A program made the position numbers and the translations under genes. Below are positions 1 to 11,073 of a DNA stretch of 64,000 nucleotides, piece by piece. The notes beneath the pieces are model-generated. The model was not told the DNA's origin and did not search any database. It was given only the letters and a program-made list of their open reading frames with translations. Position 1 is the stretch's first letter, and each line of letters opens with the position of its first letter. Source of the stretch: Podocnemis expansa (Eukaryota > Chordata > Testudines > Podocnemididae); contig ML682005.1 of NCBI GenBank assembly GCA_007922195.1, positions 39,829,682-39,893,681 of the forward strand. Reading direction: 5' to 3'.

Positions 1-1523
1 TTATGATGTTCAGGGTTTTCCTTTTCAGTTGTTTTTGTGGCATATTCATGTACTTTGCTATTGTTTCCTAATAAGCACAGCAAGAATCTTGATATTCTCA
101 TCAATTCCCTTTCAGAATTTTATTTAATTTTAATTTACAGGATAAAATGCTTGTCTGTAAATGAAATTTTAATGTTGCTAGTATTAGAAAAAAATCAAGT
201 ATCTTATGTAATTACTTGAGTAACAAAGATGTACAAAAGATGGAAAACTCTTAAAAAGTCCACTAGAGATTTGATTTTGGGGCGGAAGGGGGAAGAGAGT
301 AAATCTGTTTTTTCCCCAGAATCTTGGAAGACACAAGTGTATCTCAACATAAATGATGGTACTGGCTGAATCTTAATTTAGAGAGTCAAGTTCTGGTAAA
401 CTTGAAATTAATCTATTCAGTAGCTGAAGTGTTCAAATGAGTTAAAAATTACAGCTTTTGAAAAAGTAAGGGAAAAAACTATTTTTCAGTTTCTTTTCTC
501 TTGCAATTTTCCTTTGTTTTAAACAGTTCAGCCTTTCAGGAGAGGTAAATCTAAAAGAAATAAACAGCAATGTTGTTTGCACTTATTAGTTATCTTTTTC
601 TGATACAGAAGGCAATGGAGAAAATAGTTATCACAGCAAACTTTTAAAACTTTTGACAGACAGGAGAGTAAGTGATCTGAAAAGATGCCTACATGCTGGA
701 ATGCCAAGCTTCCCCTGAAGCGTTCTTCCAAAATGGGCAGAAGGGGAACTCTTTCTGTACAAATGTGTAGTAACTGGGTTGCTGCAGTGTACTTCATGAA
801 GTGTGGAGTATGGGGATGTCTGAACCATAGTGAAGGTCCTGCTTTCCTCTTCCTTAAGAAGCCTGCTGCACAGAGTTCTTTCTATTCCCAGTACATAAAG
901 TTTCCAGCACCAAACTTCTAGGACCCATTTCATATAAATAGAATGTACGTACACTATTTAAAAAAAAAAAAAAAGTGTGACATGTCCCCAACACATTAAG
1001 CTTTACTGTGACCTGCTGGATAGGCATATACAAACTCTTTGAAATGTATTTGTCATTAATGTAGGTGGTTTATTTTCACTCTAGGAGCCATAGTTCCTGA
1101 GGGGAAAATGGTTGCTACAGTATCACCTTCTTTTTAGATGCTGGTGGCCGGGGGGGGATCCTGGAACTTTTTTCTAATGGGGGGGGGGGGTTAAAAAATT
1201 CAATCTCATTTTAAAGACTTTTTAAAAAGAAATATTAGCTTTTTATAGGTGTTACAAAACCCTTTCAGAAATATGTATGTTTTAACTAATCATGGTAAAT
1301 AAGAGAAAAAAATAAATGTGTTAAACCACTCCTGAAGTGCAATTCCTACTATATTAACCTCACTGAATAACCCATGCATCTAATTTTCTATACAAAGGTA
1401 GAAAGTACTTGCAAAACCTGAAACTAAAAGCAAGTATATAATACCACACTTTGAAGTCAGTTAAAGGGGTGTAAATTCAGAATAGCTCTGTTGTCTTTCA
1501 GAAGATTACTTCAGATTTATATA
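1..1523. other. Intronic sequence with no recognised element
   Basis: This is the left end of the partial ATP9B intron. It is AT-rich and holds an A run near 960-974 and G runs near 1149-1158 and 1180-1190. Short open stretches between about 520 and 960 occur on both strands, overlap each other and show no family signature, so I do not call a gene. A degraded repeat that I do not recognise is possible. Confidence 0.5.
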
Positions 1524-2344
1524 TGGTAGAACCTCAAAGATATGAATGCCAGAGATATAAACTGAACACCATGTGAAACTGGATGTGAGCAATCAGACAA
1601 CAGTAGGAGTGGAGAGGAAAGGGAGGAGGAGAAAGCCAGTACTTTTCAGGTACTGCAAGGTCAGCATGCAGAGCAGAAGCAGACTGGGGTCTGTGCTGTT
1701 CCTGTAAGTCAAAGCCACTGTTTCACCCTCTCCTACCCCATTGGCCAGGAGAAGCTGTTTTTACTACTACCACCTCCTGGAAAGAGCTCCCTGCTGATGC
1801 TGCTGCAAGAAACTGAAAGTTGCATCTAAAGCTGCCCTGGCCTAAAACTGAAGTGAGGGTCAGCTGTGCTCTGGAGGAGTTTTAAAGGGCCACAGCTTGT
1901 GCATCAATGTGGCCCAAGCTTTGCTCATGGCTTAACTCCTGGATTCTGCCCACACCTCTGGGAGTGCAAGAAGCAGGGAAGGGAAGAGTGCTGGCAGCCC
2001 GCTAGCACTAATCCCTGCCATGGACTGCCTCTGGAGCATGGCAAGCAGTGCACAGGACAGGGCAAGCCCTAGGGGCAGTTAGGGACTGGGACTTGTAGTG
2101 CCAGGGGTGTGGAGCAGGGTCCCACTCCTCCAGTTTAAGCCAAAGGCAAGAAACAGGAATAGAGCAGGAAACTTCTTGCAAACCAGGTAGTGCTGTCAGG
2201 TGCCACTTCTACAGTGATTTCTCCCACCCTTAGCTGGAAGACACTTACTTCAGGTTACTGTCCCATAATGTTTTCTTTTCCCCTATCCCCAGAGTTTTGA
2301 ACAACCTCCATTGCTGAGCTGTTAGTATCTATGAGGTTTCACTG
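1524..2344 (+). mobile_element. Tigger/pogo-like non-autonomous DNA transposon
   Basis: The ends form imperfect terminal inverted repeats: TGGTAGAACCTC at the left and, read on the minus strand, CAGTGAAACCTC at the right, with similarity continuing for about 27 bases. Both ends are flanked by TA (1522-1523 and 2345-2346), the duplication made by Tc1/mariner/pogo transposases. The CAGT(A/G)(A/G)AACCTC terminus is typical of Tigger/pogo elements. No transposase-like frame is visible inside. The interior (about 1600-2250) is richer in G and C than the flanks and is not explained by the ends. Confidence 0.75.
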
Positions 2345-3078
2345 TAGTAAATAGTATAATGGCTTGAAATTTGCTGGGGGGGGGGTTGGGGAGGGATAGA
2401 TTACATAACTAATTGTTTGTTGTGTCATGTTTGTGTTGTCTAATATTTAAATGAAAAAAATAAACTAGCTAATATTTGTTTAAGCAAGTGACCTCATGTG
2501 TTGTACTGTTTTTTCTTCAAAGAATTAGCAACTTCTTTAGTTATGTTCATTTTATTCTTTCAGATATTGTAAATTCCACTCTAAGAACATACACCTTGGG
2601 CCCAATTGTTTCATCATTCTAGTTTTACATTTGTGTAATTGCACTGACTTCATTGAAGTTTCTCACATTCTCACTTTTGTGATATTACCATCATGTTTCT
2701 TAAGTGTGTTCCAGACATACTTACTCTCTGGTGTTTGGAAAAAAGTCATCTTCTCTCTCTATCTTTTAACATACTTTCTGGTGTGTGGATATTATTTGCT
2801 TCTTGCTTCCACTTTCAAGAGAACTGATTAAGTATGTGAAGGTATCTGTGTATGATGAACTTTTAAAAAGTTTTGAATCATTGAATAGTATGCAAATAAT
2901 GCTTAAAGATGAAGTTAACAATAATAACTGTATGTATAAAACATATTTATAAATATAAAGTCACCAGGAGAAAAACAGATCTTGGCCAAAAATTTTACAA
3001 CCTTTATTTCCATAGGTAGGTTTGTAAATACATATTTAGGAGTCTAGGTCAAAGTGACATGATTTTCAGAGTTTTTGA
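2345..3078. other. Intronic sequence, no firm element
   Basis: AT-rich unique-looking DNA. A stretch around 2595-2665 (GGGCCCAATTGTTTCATC, then ACTTCATTGAAGTTTCTC) resembles a degraded member of the common reptile repeat with an inverted CATTGAAGTCAATG core seen better at 59035-59062. Confidence 0.35.
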
Positions 3079-3195
3079 TCCAAAGGGGTAGCCATGTTAG
3101 ATTAGTTTAGTGAAACAAACAAGGAGTTCTGTGGCACTTAAAGACTAACAAATTTATTTAGTGCATGAGCTTTTGTGGGAGAAACTAATTTTATT
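3079..3195 (+). repeat. Snap-back interspersed repeat, copy 1
   Basis: The copy runs CAAAGGGGTAGCCATGTTAG, then GAAACAAACAAGGAGTTCTG, TGGCACTTAAAGACTAAC and AAATTTATTTAGTGCATGAG, ending near GGGAGAAAC. The same words recur on one or both strands at 5861-5989, 31016-31170, 46380-46784, 47210-47385, 55905-55990 and 63705-63835. I associate this repeat with turtles and crocodilians but cannot assign its class from sequence alone. Confidence 0.8.
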
Positions 3196-3240
3196 AGTTT
3201 TATTAGGTTTTGAGTATCCTTCATTTTCATTGGTTTAAAG

Positions 3241-3575
3241 CAGGCGTCTCAAACTCGCAGCCCATTGGCTGCATGCGGCTCCTAAAGTTATTTCCTGTGG
3301 CCTTCAATGACACTTAGAATTTCTCAAATAATTGATAATACAGAATTTAAAGTCTGTTTGTTTGTTTACTTACTCTTTGTCTTCCTGATGATACCTTCAT
3401 CTTGAACAGAAGTAGTTCTTTCCTACTTACTCTCGACATATATATGTAACTCTTCTTTTTGTTTATTTTGACTATACTTTGTATCATTGTATGAAAAGAT
3501 TTCAGTGGTGTGGCCCTCAGGCTAATATATTAGCTCTCATATGAACCTTGCAGTGGTTTGAGTTTGAGACCCCTG
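3241..3575 (+). mobile_element. hAT (Charlie-like) MITE with 8-bp target duplication
   Basis: The left end is CAGGCGTCTCAAACTC and the right end GAGTTTGAGACCCCTG, an inverted pair of 15-16 bases with one mismatch. The element is flanked by a perfect 8-bp direct repeat GTTTAAAG at 3233-3240 and 3576-3583. CAGG-type ends and an 8-bp duplication are diagnostic of hAT transposition. There is no coding capacity. A shorter sibling lies at 42127-42313. Confidence 0.93.
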
Positions 3576-3876
3576 GTTTAAAGGTAGCCGTGGGTGCTCA
3601 GAGCTTCTGAAAATCAGACCCATTCTGTTTAGGTGCCAAATTTTACACAATTAAGTTTGAATATTTGAAGATTATTTAATTAGATGAAATTGAAAAAAAG
3701 TTTGACTCTATGATTATATTATATGAATATCACTGAATGTTGTGGTTTCCAGTGTCACTCGATGGCTCAGGTGATTAAAGTAACTGTTTAAAATTGATGG
3801 GTCATCTTGTGAAAACCATTTATGATTGATAGCTCCTAACAGGGGAAGAAATATTAAGCATAGACTTCCATAGAAC

Positions 3877-4609
3877 TAGTGGTTAAAGTATAATTTGATG
3901 GGCCCCAGAGCCCTCCTAATCTCTGGGCCCTCTTCCCTTGTTGTCTAGGCCCCCTTCGTACATATGCGGGCCCAACCCAGGTGGGCACTTGCGACCACTT
4001 TTCAGTACCATGCATGTTGGTTATTGCTCCATAAAAATACTGGCCCTGATCCTGGCCTCACATGCTGCCCTCTTCACCCCTTTGCACCTCCCTGACCTCA
4101 ATCCCAGCCTCACAGTCTGCATCCACCACTCCATGCCCCTGATCCTGGCCTCACAAGCTGCCCCCTCACCCTGATCCTGGTCTCACAAGCTGCCCCTTCC
4201 ACCGCCCATCCTCCGCCTTGGCTCACATGCTTCCCCCTCTGCTTCCCTACCCCCACCCTGGCCTCACATGCTGCCCCCTTTGCATCCCTACCTCCAATCC
4301 TGGCCTCACACACTGCCCCCTGCTCTGCCCTAGATGGTACCTGCCTCTACAATCAATGCAGAGGCCTGGACTCAGTGACCTCTCATGGTCCCTGGCCAGG
4401 CTGCTCCAACCCTGATTGTGTATCTGAGCATGCTCAGGGTGGGAGATTTGAAAACTCCCCCAGCCTGGCCACAGCTCCTGGGCCAGGGCAGTGAGGAACA
4501 TGTGTTCTGCCAGATTTTCCTATTTTTCAGGGCACCAGAACTCTGGCTCCTCAAATTTGTGGGCCCCTGGAACTGTGTTCTGGGGCATTCCTGCTTACTT
4601 TAACCCCTG
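3877..4609 (+). mobile_element. GC-rich hAT-type element, copy A
   Basis: The left end is TAGTGGTTAAAGTATAA and the right end TTACTTTAACCCCTG (CAGGGGTTAAAGTAA on the other strand). The flanks CATAGAAC (3869-3876) and CATAGAAT (4610-4617) match at 7 of 8 bases, as expected for an aged hAT duplication. The outer 35-65 bases match, in inverse orientation, the ends of a second element at 16770-17267. The interior is strikingly C-rich compared with the AT-rich intron and includes a minisatellite. No transposase is encoded. Confidence 0.85.
4045..4325 (+). repeat. Degenerate minisatellite inside the GC-rich hAT element
   Basis: The motif CTGGCCTCACATGCTGCCCC or a close variant begins near 4051, 4105, 4144, 4175, 4217, 4258 and 4300, so there are about seven units spaced 31-54 bases apart. 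The open frames seen across this tract on both strands result from its repetitive, stop-poor composition. Confidence 0.75.
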
Positions 4610-4617
4610 CATAGAAT

Positions 4618-5860
4618 GGCATAGACATCCACATTCTAGAAGCCATTATCTTTCCAGTGTCTTAGTGTGTTCTGTGTACATATTTTTATCAATTGTTTTT
4701 GTGTGTAACAGCTACAGTAAACTAAAGTAGTTAAAGAATGTATGTTTCCAGTGCACAGCACCTGCAGACTAATGCCTGGAAGAGTTTTAGTTTGTCAGTG
4801 CAAAAGTAATTTGTGGAGGTTGTTGTAAGATTAACTTTTTTTCCGCAGAAAGTATAACCACAGAAATGTAATGAAGCTTCAATACACATTAGAACTTCCA
4901 TTAAAATAGAGTTTCTTTGGGTAGAGTTTCATATAAAGTAGTAAAATAAAAATGCTATCCATTGGTCTTGCAACGTTGTACTTTAACTATATGACTGTGT
5001 AACCAAGTAAAGAAACAAGAGCTGTTTAACTTGTACTGTATTACAAAATGAATGCTTTTTAAAAGACGGGAGATAGCATCAATCTTGAGCACCCTCTGCT
5101 GACTAAACTGTGATATGGCAACCATTTAGGAAATTGCTTCCTTATCTTTTTAAGCCTTCAAGGTATGCAGTATACTGTGGCAAAATATTGAAGTGCATTA
5201 CTGATGTTAAAAATGTTGTTTATCATGCAACCAGTGAAGATCCATTTCTGAAAGTGCCAACTGTAGATTCAGATAACTTTGGAGTTTTTGCTCTGTGTAA
5301 AATATTGGAAATAAAGGGACTACAAATAAAATTGTTTCATAATTCATTTTCTGATAAGCATGAGTTACCTTTCTTGTGGTTAAACTTACCTTGGTTTGAT
5401 TTTTTTTTCCTTTGTGAAAGTGACAGTTTACTTTAACATGTATTAAGTAGAATTCTGTTAGGATAAAGGATATTGCATGTTTGAAAGAGAGAATGTTTTT
5501 AGAAAGTCATGAAAACCATAGCCAGTATTTTAAAATTTGGATGCCTTAGTTTAAGCACATAAATATTGTATGTAGACATATGAATAACAGACACTTAGCG
5601 CCACTATTGGAGTCAATGTAACTAGTGAATGTTGAGCATCTCTGAAATTTGGACCACTTCTATTTAAATGTATTTAGGTGCCTGACTCTAAGAATACATG
5701 ATGACAAAATAATCAGTTATGATTATCTGAAGGAGGTAGAGCAGGGAAGGAATGTAGGATCTTGTGTTTTAGATTCCTGAGTAAAACTGTAAATACTACC
5801 TGTTACCAAGATGGTAATAGGTTTTTAAAAGAGGTGATCATATTGTTGGTTTTTCTATCT
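4618..5860. other. Intronic sequence with a weak reptile repeat fragment
   Basis: Mostly AT-rich DNA without clear elements. The open stretch at 5110-5436 has no recognisable domain, and its flanks give no splice context for ATP9B. Around 5600-5700 the phrases GAGTCAATG, GAGCATCTCTGAAATTTGGA and TTAGGTGCCTGACTCTAAG match the abundant reptile repeat represented more fully at 57040-57250. Confidence 0.4.
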
Positions 5861-5989
5861 TCAAGCATCTGATGAAGTGGGATTTTCTCCACAAAAACTC
5901 ATGCAATAAATAAAGTCATTAGTATTTAAAAGTACCAAGGACTCTTTGTTGCTTTTCTGAAGTACACTAACACAGCAACCCCTTTTGAA
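5861..5989 (-). repeat. Snap-back interspersed repeat, copy 2 (reverse orientation)
   Basis: On the + strand it reads GATGAAGTGGGATTTTCTCC, CATGCAATAAATAAAG, AAAAGTACCAAGGACTC and ends ACACAGCAACCCCTTTTG, the reverse complement of the copy at 3079-3195 with moderate divergence. Confidence 0.75.
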
Positions 5990-8900
5990 CTTGTATATTG
6001 TTAGTTAATTCAAATGTGAGTATCAGAGAGATTACAAAAATAGCCCATTAACATGAAAGAAAATAACGAGAACTTGACAATTAGAGAGTTCTTAAAACGT
6101 ATTGATTATCCTTTGTTGAACAAACATATCTGCTTTTAGGAATCTAGTATTAACATCTCCTGTTTTTTATAGCTATATTAAAAATTAGTGTGGCAAAAAA
6201 TTTTGGAACAAAATAAAGGCATGTAGTTCACTAACTAAAAATTTTCAAGGAAGTAACATATTTTAAGACACTATTACAAATCCAAAATATAAAGATTTTA
6301 AACCCCCAAACCAATTTAACTTCACTATTGTATTCAGATTTTTAAGAACATGATTATTCAAAATACATAAACCAGTTCAGGACATGTGCAGAAAATAGGT
6401 GGCCTTAAAAATTGTGTGAAAGACAATGAAAGGGTAGATACACTCTTATAAGTGAATTCACACAAAAGACAGTTTAAGATCCAGATAGGTGTTTTCTAGA
6501 ACTTTTGCTATAAACATATTGTAGAAGAATTTGTTGTTGTTGTTGTTATTCAGAATACTAGTAAAGTGTTTACCAGCTTTTCTGTACTTTGCCCCCTCAC
6601 CACACCCCCAAAGAGACAAATGTACATGACTTATAACAACTTTGGCAACACTTTGGAAAATGTTCCTCTGTGTATCATTGCTGCCCCTATGATTAAACAA
6701 AGGACTGCAATATATTTAAAAACTGACAGAACAGTGACTGGCAGATGTAAACTTTTTTTTTTTCCTCCTTCCTGCTAAATAATCATTTTAAGTGTTTCAA
6801 ATCTTGTTTTTCTGGCTTTGTTTTTTTAAAAAAAATGTTTGTTCTCTTGGTTTTGTATGTACTTATTAAATGGGTAAAAAAGTATAGGTGCAGAATACAG
6901 CATTTTATGCATTATTGAGCATAATAAGATGAGTTAAGGAGGAATGTGTGAATTTAAATTCACTTTGTCTTGTTGATTTGAGTTGTAATATTAAATTTAG
7001 GGTTTTTTTGTTTCTAACTCTGTTACCCATTGGCCAAAAATGTGCACAGTATGAAATGTTGTATCACAGGAGTTCCTTCAAAGTTAATAATAGAAGTACA
7101 TTTTACAGGCTTTAAAATCTGAATGTGTAAACACAGATTTAGTGACAAAGAATAAAATTTCAAATGGGATTGTAACATTTAGGTCCATCCTTTTATGTAA
7201 GGAGAGTCTGAAACACAGATAATTGAACCAATAAATTCTAATGACTTTTAAAAAATCACTGAAACATAGCAGAGACAGCAGCCGTTTTCTAAAGAAGAAA
7301 TCTTGCTTCTCTTTAGCTCTGACTGTAAAGAAAGGGACTGAGAAACATGGATTAATGAAATTGTGTATGAGCATGAATACAGAGAGGAGTCTGATATTAC
7401 TTAACTTGATTTATCTGCCTTTTTTTGGTATTCCTGCTACTTCACAATAGAGATGTAATGACATTTAAGCTGGTAAAGAAAGAAAAATATAAATAGATAT
7501 TATTTCTGGGATGAAACTTAGTGTTCAGTTCATAGTCTCTTAGGAGTGAAGATATTTTCAGCTATTGAAATGCAGATGATGGCCAAATCTGCCCCTAATA
7601 CACATGCCATGCAATCCCAATGCAGTCAATACAAAGTTAGTCAGTGAGGAATCTGGCTGATGACTGCAATTTAATTACTTTTTACATAAACTTTACAGAA
7701 GGAAATACTACAGGAATCTGCCTTTAAAAATAAGTTTTACTGATGAGGAACTATACAGAATCTTTTTATGTATTCAGGTACATTGAAAGAATTATTCTAT
7801 AAGTAGAATTAACAGTTGTGAAAAAATGTTTTCATACGATTAAACCTTACAGGGCTATTATGCCATAACAGATTTATTTTTTATGTTTTTGTTTAATCAG
7901 AGAAGATAGATGTTTTTGTCACTCCCAGCCTTTCTTACAAAAATTAAAATAAGTTGATTTATTTAACGCTGTGGTGTGACTTGGGCCTTCTTGCTTGCTC
8001 AGTACCGTTATTGTATTACTTTGTGAAAATGAGATCCTTTACTCATTCATTGACTCAAACATAAATACATAAATAAAAAAAGTAGTCTGATAGATTTTTT
8101 GTTTTGTCTTGTTTAAGCAGGAGAATAATACATTTATCCTTTTTTTTTTTTTGTTGGTATAAACCATTATTTTACTGATAACCATTAGCCGTTTAAAACT
8201 TGGTACATAAATTAAAGAGGAGCTAAATGGATTTGTGATTGTTGCCATTAGTAGCATTTTAGATTATACAAGCAATTATTGTGTTCATTATCCTAGAGCA
8301 GCCCCTTTGCAAAACTATTGTGGCTGTCTTAGACATTATGTACAAATTTTCCCTTGGAGATTAAAATTTCCAGTGCGTATTTAATTTTGTTATCACAGTT
8401 GTTTCAAACAGGACAAATATTAAGACAAGCAAAAGAAAATTTATTTTACAAATATAGAAAATTGCAATAAATGACAAATTATTCACTAACTTTAATTCAT
8501 CTTTGTCTTATGTTTCCTTAATTTCTTATTCTGGTTATGAGTATTTTAGGGGCTGAACAGGTTCTTATGATTATGAAAAGCTTCATTCTTTCATAGGTAC
8601 TGCATGACAGAAGTTTCTGGATAAAAGCGCAAGTGATGTGGTATATACTGAAATATGATCTTCTCTAATTCACCTACGCTACAGTATATATTAACAAAAA
8701 ACATTGCTTAATTTTTTTCTTTGAAATGTGTGACAAACCTTTTTAACTACTGGATGAAATAGTGAATAGTTTGATTGCAGAAACTACTGTACACATAAAA
8801 TTGTAGCATGAAACTATTATATAGTAAGGCGTGTGCATGTGTGTAATTCCAGGATAGAATTTCTGATGAATGCAGCTGAAAGAATTTATTGTTTCGATGT

Positions 8901-10912
8901 ATGTCTGCCTCTTTTGACTGGTTGTCTTGTATAAAGTTGACTTTGCTGTGGAAAGCAAATAGAAATGTTAAGATTGTCTACTGGTGGTAATGTGATGTTT
9001 GGACTAGTGGGGAGGACGTTATCTTGTATCACAATTAATCACTATACCTGAGAAGACTTTTTTTTCTGGCTAAGTATTTGAAAACATATTTTGCCTCAGT
9101 TTTGTTTTTCTTCTTGGTTTTAAACACTGTTCCAAAAGCAGTGTAGTTGGATTTCAAATTATTATATTCACATCTGTCTTCATCAGTTAGAAAGGTATTA
9201 ATGCTTTGAATTAGCTACATATCAATGTGCACTGGACTGCATTTAATGTTTCTGTCCTGGGAGTGGCATTTTTCAAAGGAAACTTTGTAATCATTTTTGT
9301 TAGTTTTGTCTTGGCTTTTATAGTCTTTCAGTGCTGTGATGCAGGGGGGAAAAAAGTGAGGTAGTGGTTATGCATATTGCAAGACACTGATTCTTTCTTT
9401 TATTACAAAAAAAGACCAACTCTAGAAGGCCAGATTAAATCATTCCTTTCACTTTTTAATGGGATTTGGATGAATAGAGTAAAATATGCACTTTGCATTC
9501 ATTGATAGCATCTTTAGGTTGAGGTAATTGAGTCTTTTTTCCCTGACTGAATGAATAATGACTTCATCTGATCCTCAGCGAGGCCTGAAACTTAGACCGC
9601 CTTTGTCAAAGCAAAGAGATCTGGGCTTTGAAACATGTTCTACTTCCCTGGCTTAATTTTTCTTCATTTTAATCCAAAAACCTATTTTTCTCAATAATTC
9701 AAGCATAAACTATGTAAGAGTTGAAGCAGCGGAAACTGCAAGATATTTGTCCTCGTTGTGCTGCTTTTTAAATGCAGCTGATAAATCAGCCGTTGTGGTC
9801 TTCAGCTGCCTAGTTCTCAAGGGAAGGGACAGCCAATGCTCAGGCAAGAATGCTGGAATTTCTCAAAACTATTTAAATATACTTTCTTTACAGATAGTTT
9901 GTTATCTAGGAAAATGTTATGTTTTACTGTCCCTTGCTGGCAGGGTCTAAAGATAAAAGGGCTTCTGTGATGGAGCTTAAGCATGTCTTGCTAAAATAAT
10001 TTTCCCACATATTTTACTGACTAAAAGATCATCCAAAAAAGTGGGTATCCAACAGTTAGCGTACAATATATATTATTGGAATAATGGGAATCTTAGTTTC
10101 ACAGTTTTAAAAATATCTTTTCATTGGAAACAATCTCATGGGAGATCTTCTGACATTGCATGTTATTTAGGGTGATACTTATCAGTGATATTAAATATGT
10201 TTTCCTTTTACTTACAGAGAGCCTAGTTTCTATTTTGCCATTTTAAATAAAAATCAATAGACTTTTGATATAAAATTGATTTTATTATGCATCTTATTAC
10301 TCATGAAAAACTTCTATAGTAATGAGAGAGATTTCATATCATAAATGTATGATTTTAAAAGGTGTGGGAGAAATAAGGTCACATTTCTGAAATGGTATGT
10401 CTTTTAAAGTAGTACTGTACTATTGCCAATTACAGGTAGTGCTACTGTTTCTTGTATATCTTTTTTTTTTTTTATTACTTCATATCTGACTTGCAGTTTG
10501 CAACTCTACCAAGCCTGGAGGTCTTATCCCAGCAGCTGAACAGTAGACCACACCACAAAGAAATCATGTAGAGTCAATAGTTTTGCTCAAAATAAATGCA
10601 TGTCCAAATACATAATAGAAGGAAGTAATTTTTTGCCCCTAAAAGTAACTCAAAAAGCATTTTTGGGACAGTTCACACTGTGATAGTTCGAATTATTATT
10701 GGCCTGTAAACAAAATCTTCCATCGCATGTAAGAGTGGAAAAAAATTATTCAAATATGGTAATCCAAATTTAGTTGAACATAATAAAAATGGATTTCTAA
10801 TTACATTGATGGCTTTTCGTTTCTAATTGTATAATTTAGTTTCTAATTATATAATTTCATGAGAATAATTTATGGTTAACTTGTATTTACTGACTTGTAT
10901 TGCTTCCTTTAG
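5990..10912. other. Intronic sequence, largely free of recognisable repeats
   Basis: About 4.9 kb of AT-rich DNA leading to the first visible exon. There is a (GTT)n stretch near 6530-6548 and several A or T runs. I found no exon matching the residues expected just before [10 protein letters not shown]. The part around 9560-9990 has low repeat content, balanced composition and E-box-like words, and is a candidate regulatory or conserved block, on composition alone. Confidence 0.45.
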
Positions 10913-11073
10913 GTTGGTTTGCTGGACCTGGAACTGAATCAACTGACCAAAGCCCTGTTTTTGGCTCTAGTTGTCCTTTCAGTTGTTATGGTAACCTTGC
11001 AAGGATTTGTAGGCCCATGGTACCGCAATCTCTTTCGATTCCTCCTCCTGTTTTCCTATATCATCCCTATCAG
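10913..11073 (+). CDS. ATP9B: ATP9B internal exon (M3-M4 region of a P4-ATPase)
   Basis: The exon starts after the acceptor ...CCTTTAG and ends before the donor GTATGT. It is 161 nt: 53 codons plus two bases (AG) that join the next exon. The product begins [13 protein letters not shown], continues through a hydrophobic stretch ([19 protein letters not shown], the third membrane segment in P4-ATPases) and a short loop GPWYRN, and ends in a second hydrophobic stretch with YIIPIS, the proline-containing motif of membrane segment 4. In this family that segment lies on the substrate path across the bilayer. The wording fits ATP9B better than its paralogue ATP9A: the loop reads [16 protein letters not shown], whereas ATP9A as I recall it has GRWYLQIIRFLLLFSN. 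ATP9 proteins localise to Golgi and trans-Golgi membranes. The preceding exon was not found in bases 1-10912, so the first intron is cut by the window edge. Confidence 0.95.

Noticed and set aside
4110..4500. Cys/Pro-rich open frames on both strands
   Set aside because: They are by-products of the minisatellite in the GC-rich hAT element.
5110..5436. 108-codon + strand frame as a missing upstream ATP9B exon
   Set aside because: Its residues do not resemble any ATP9 segment, and no suitable splice sites or phase fit the exon at 10913.
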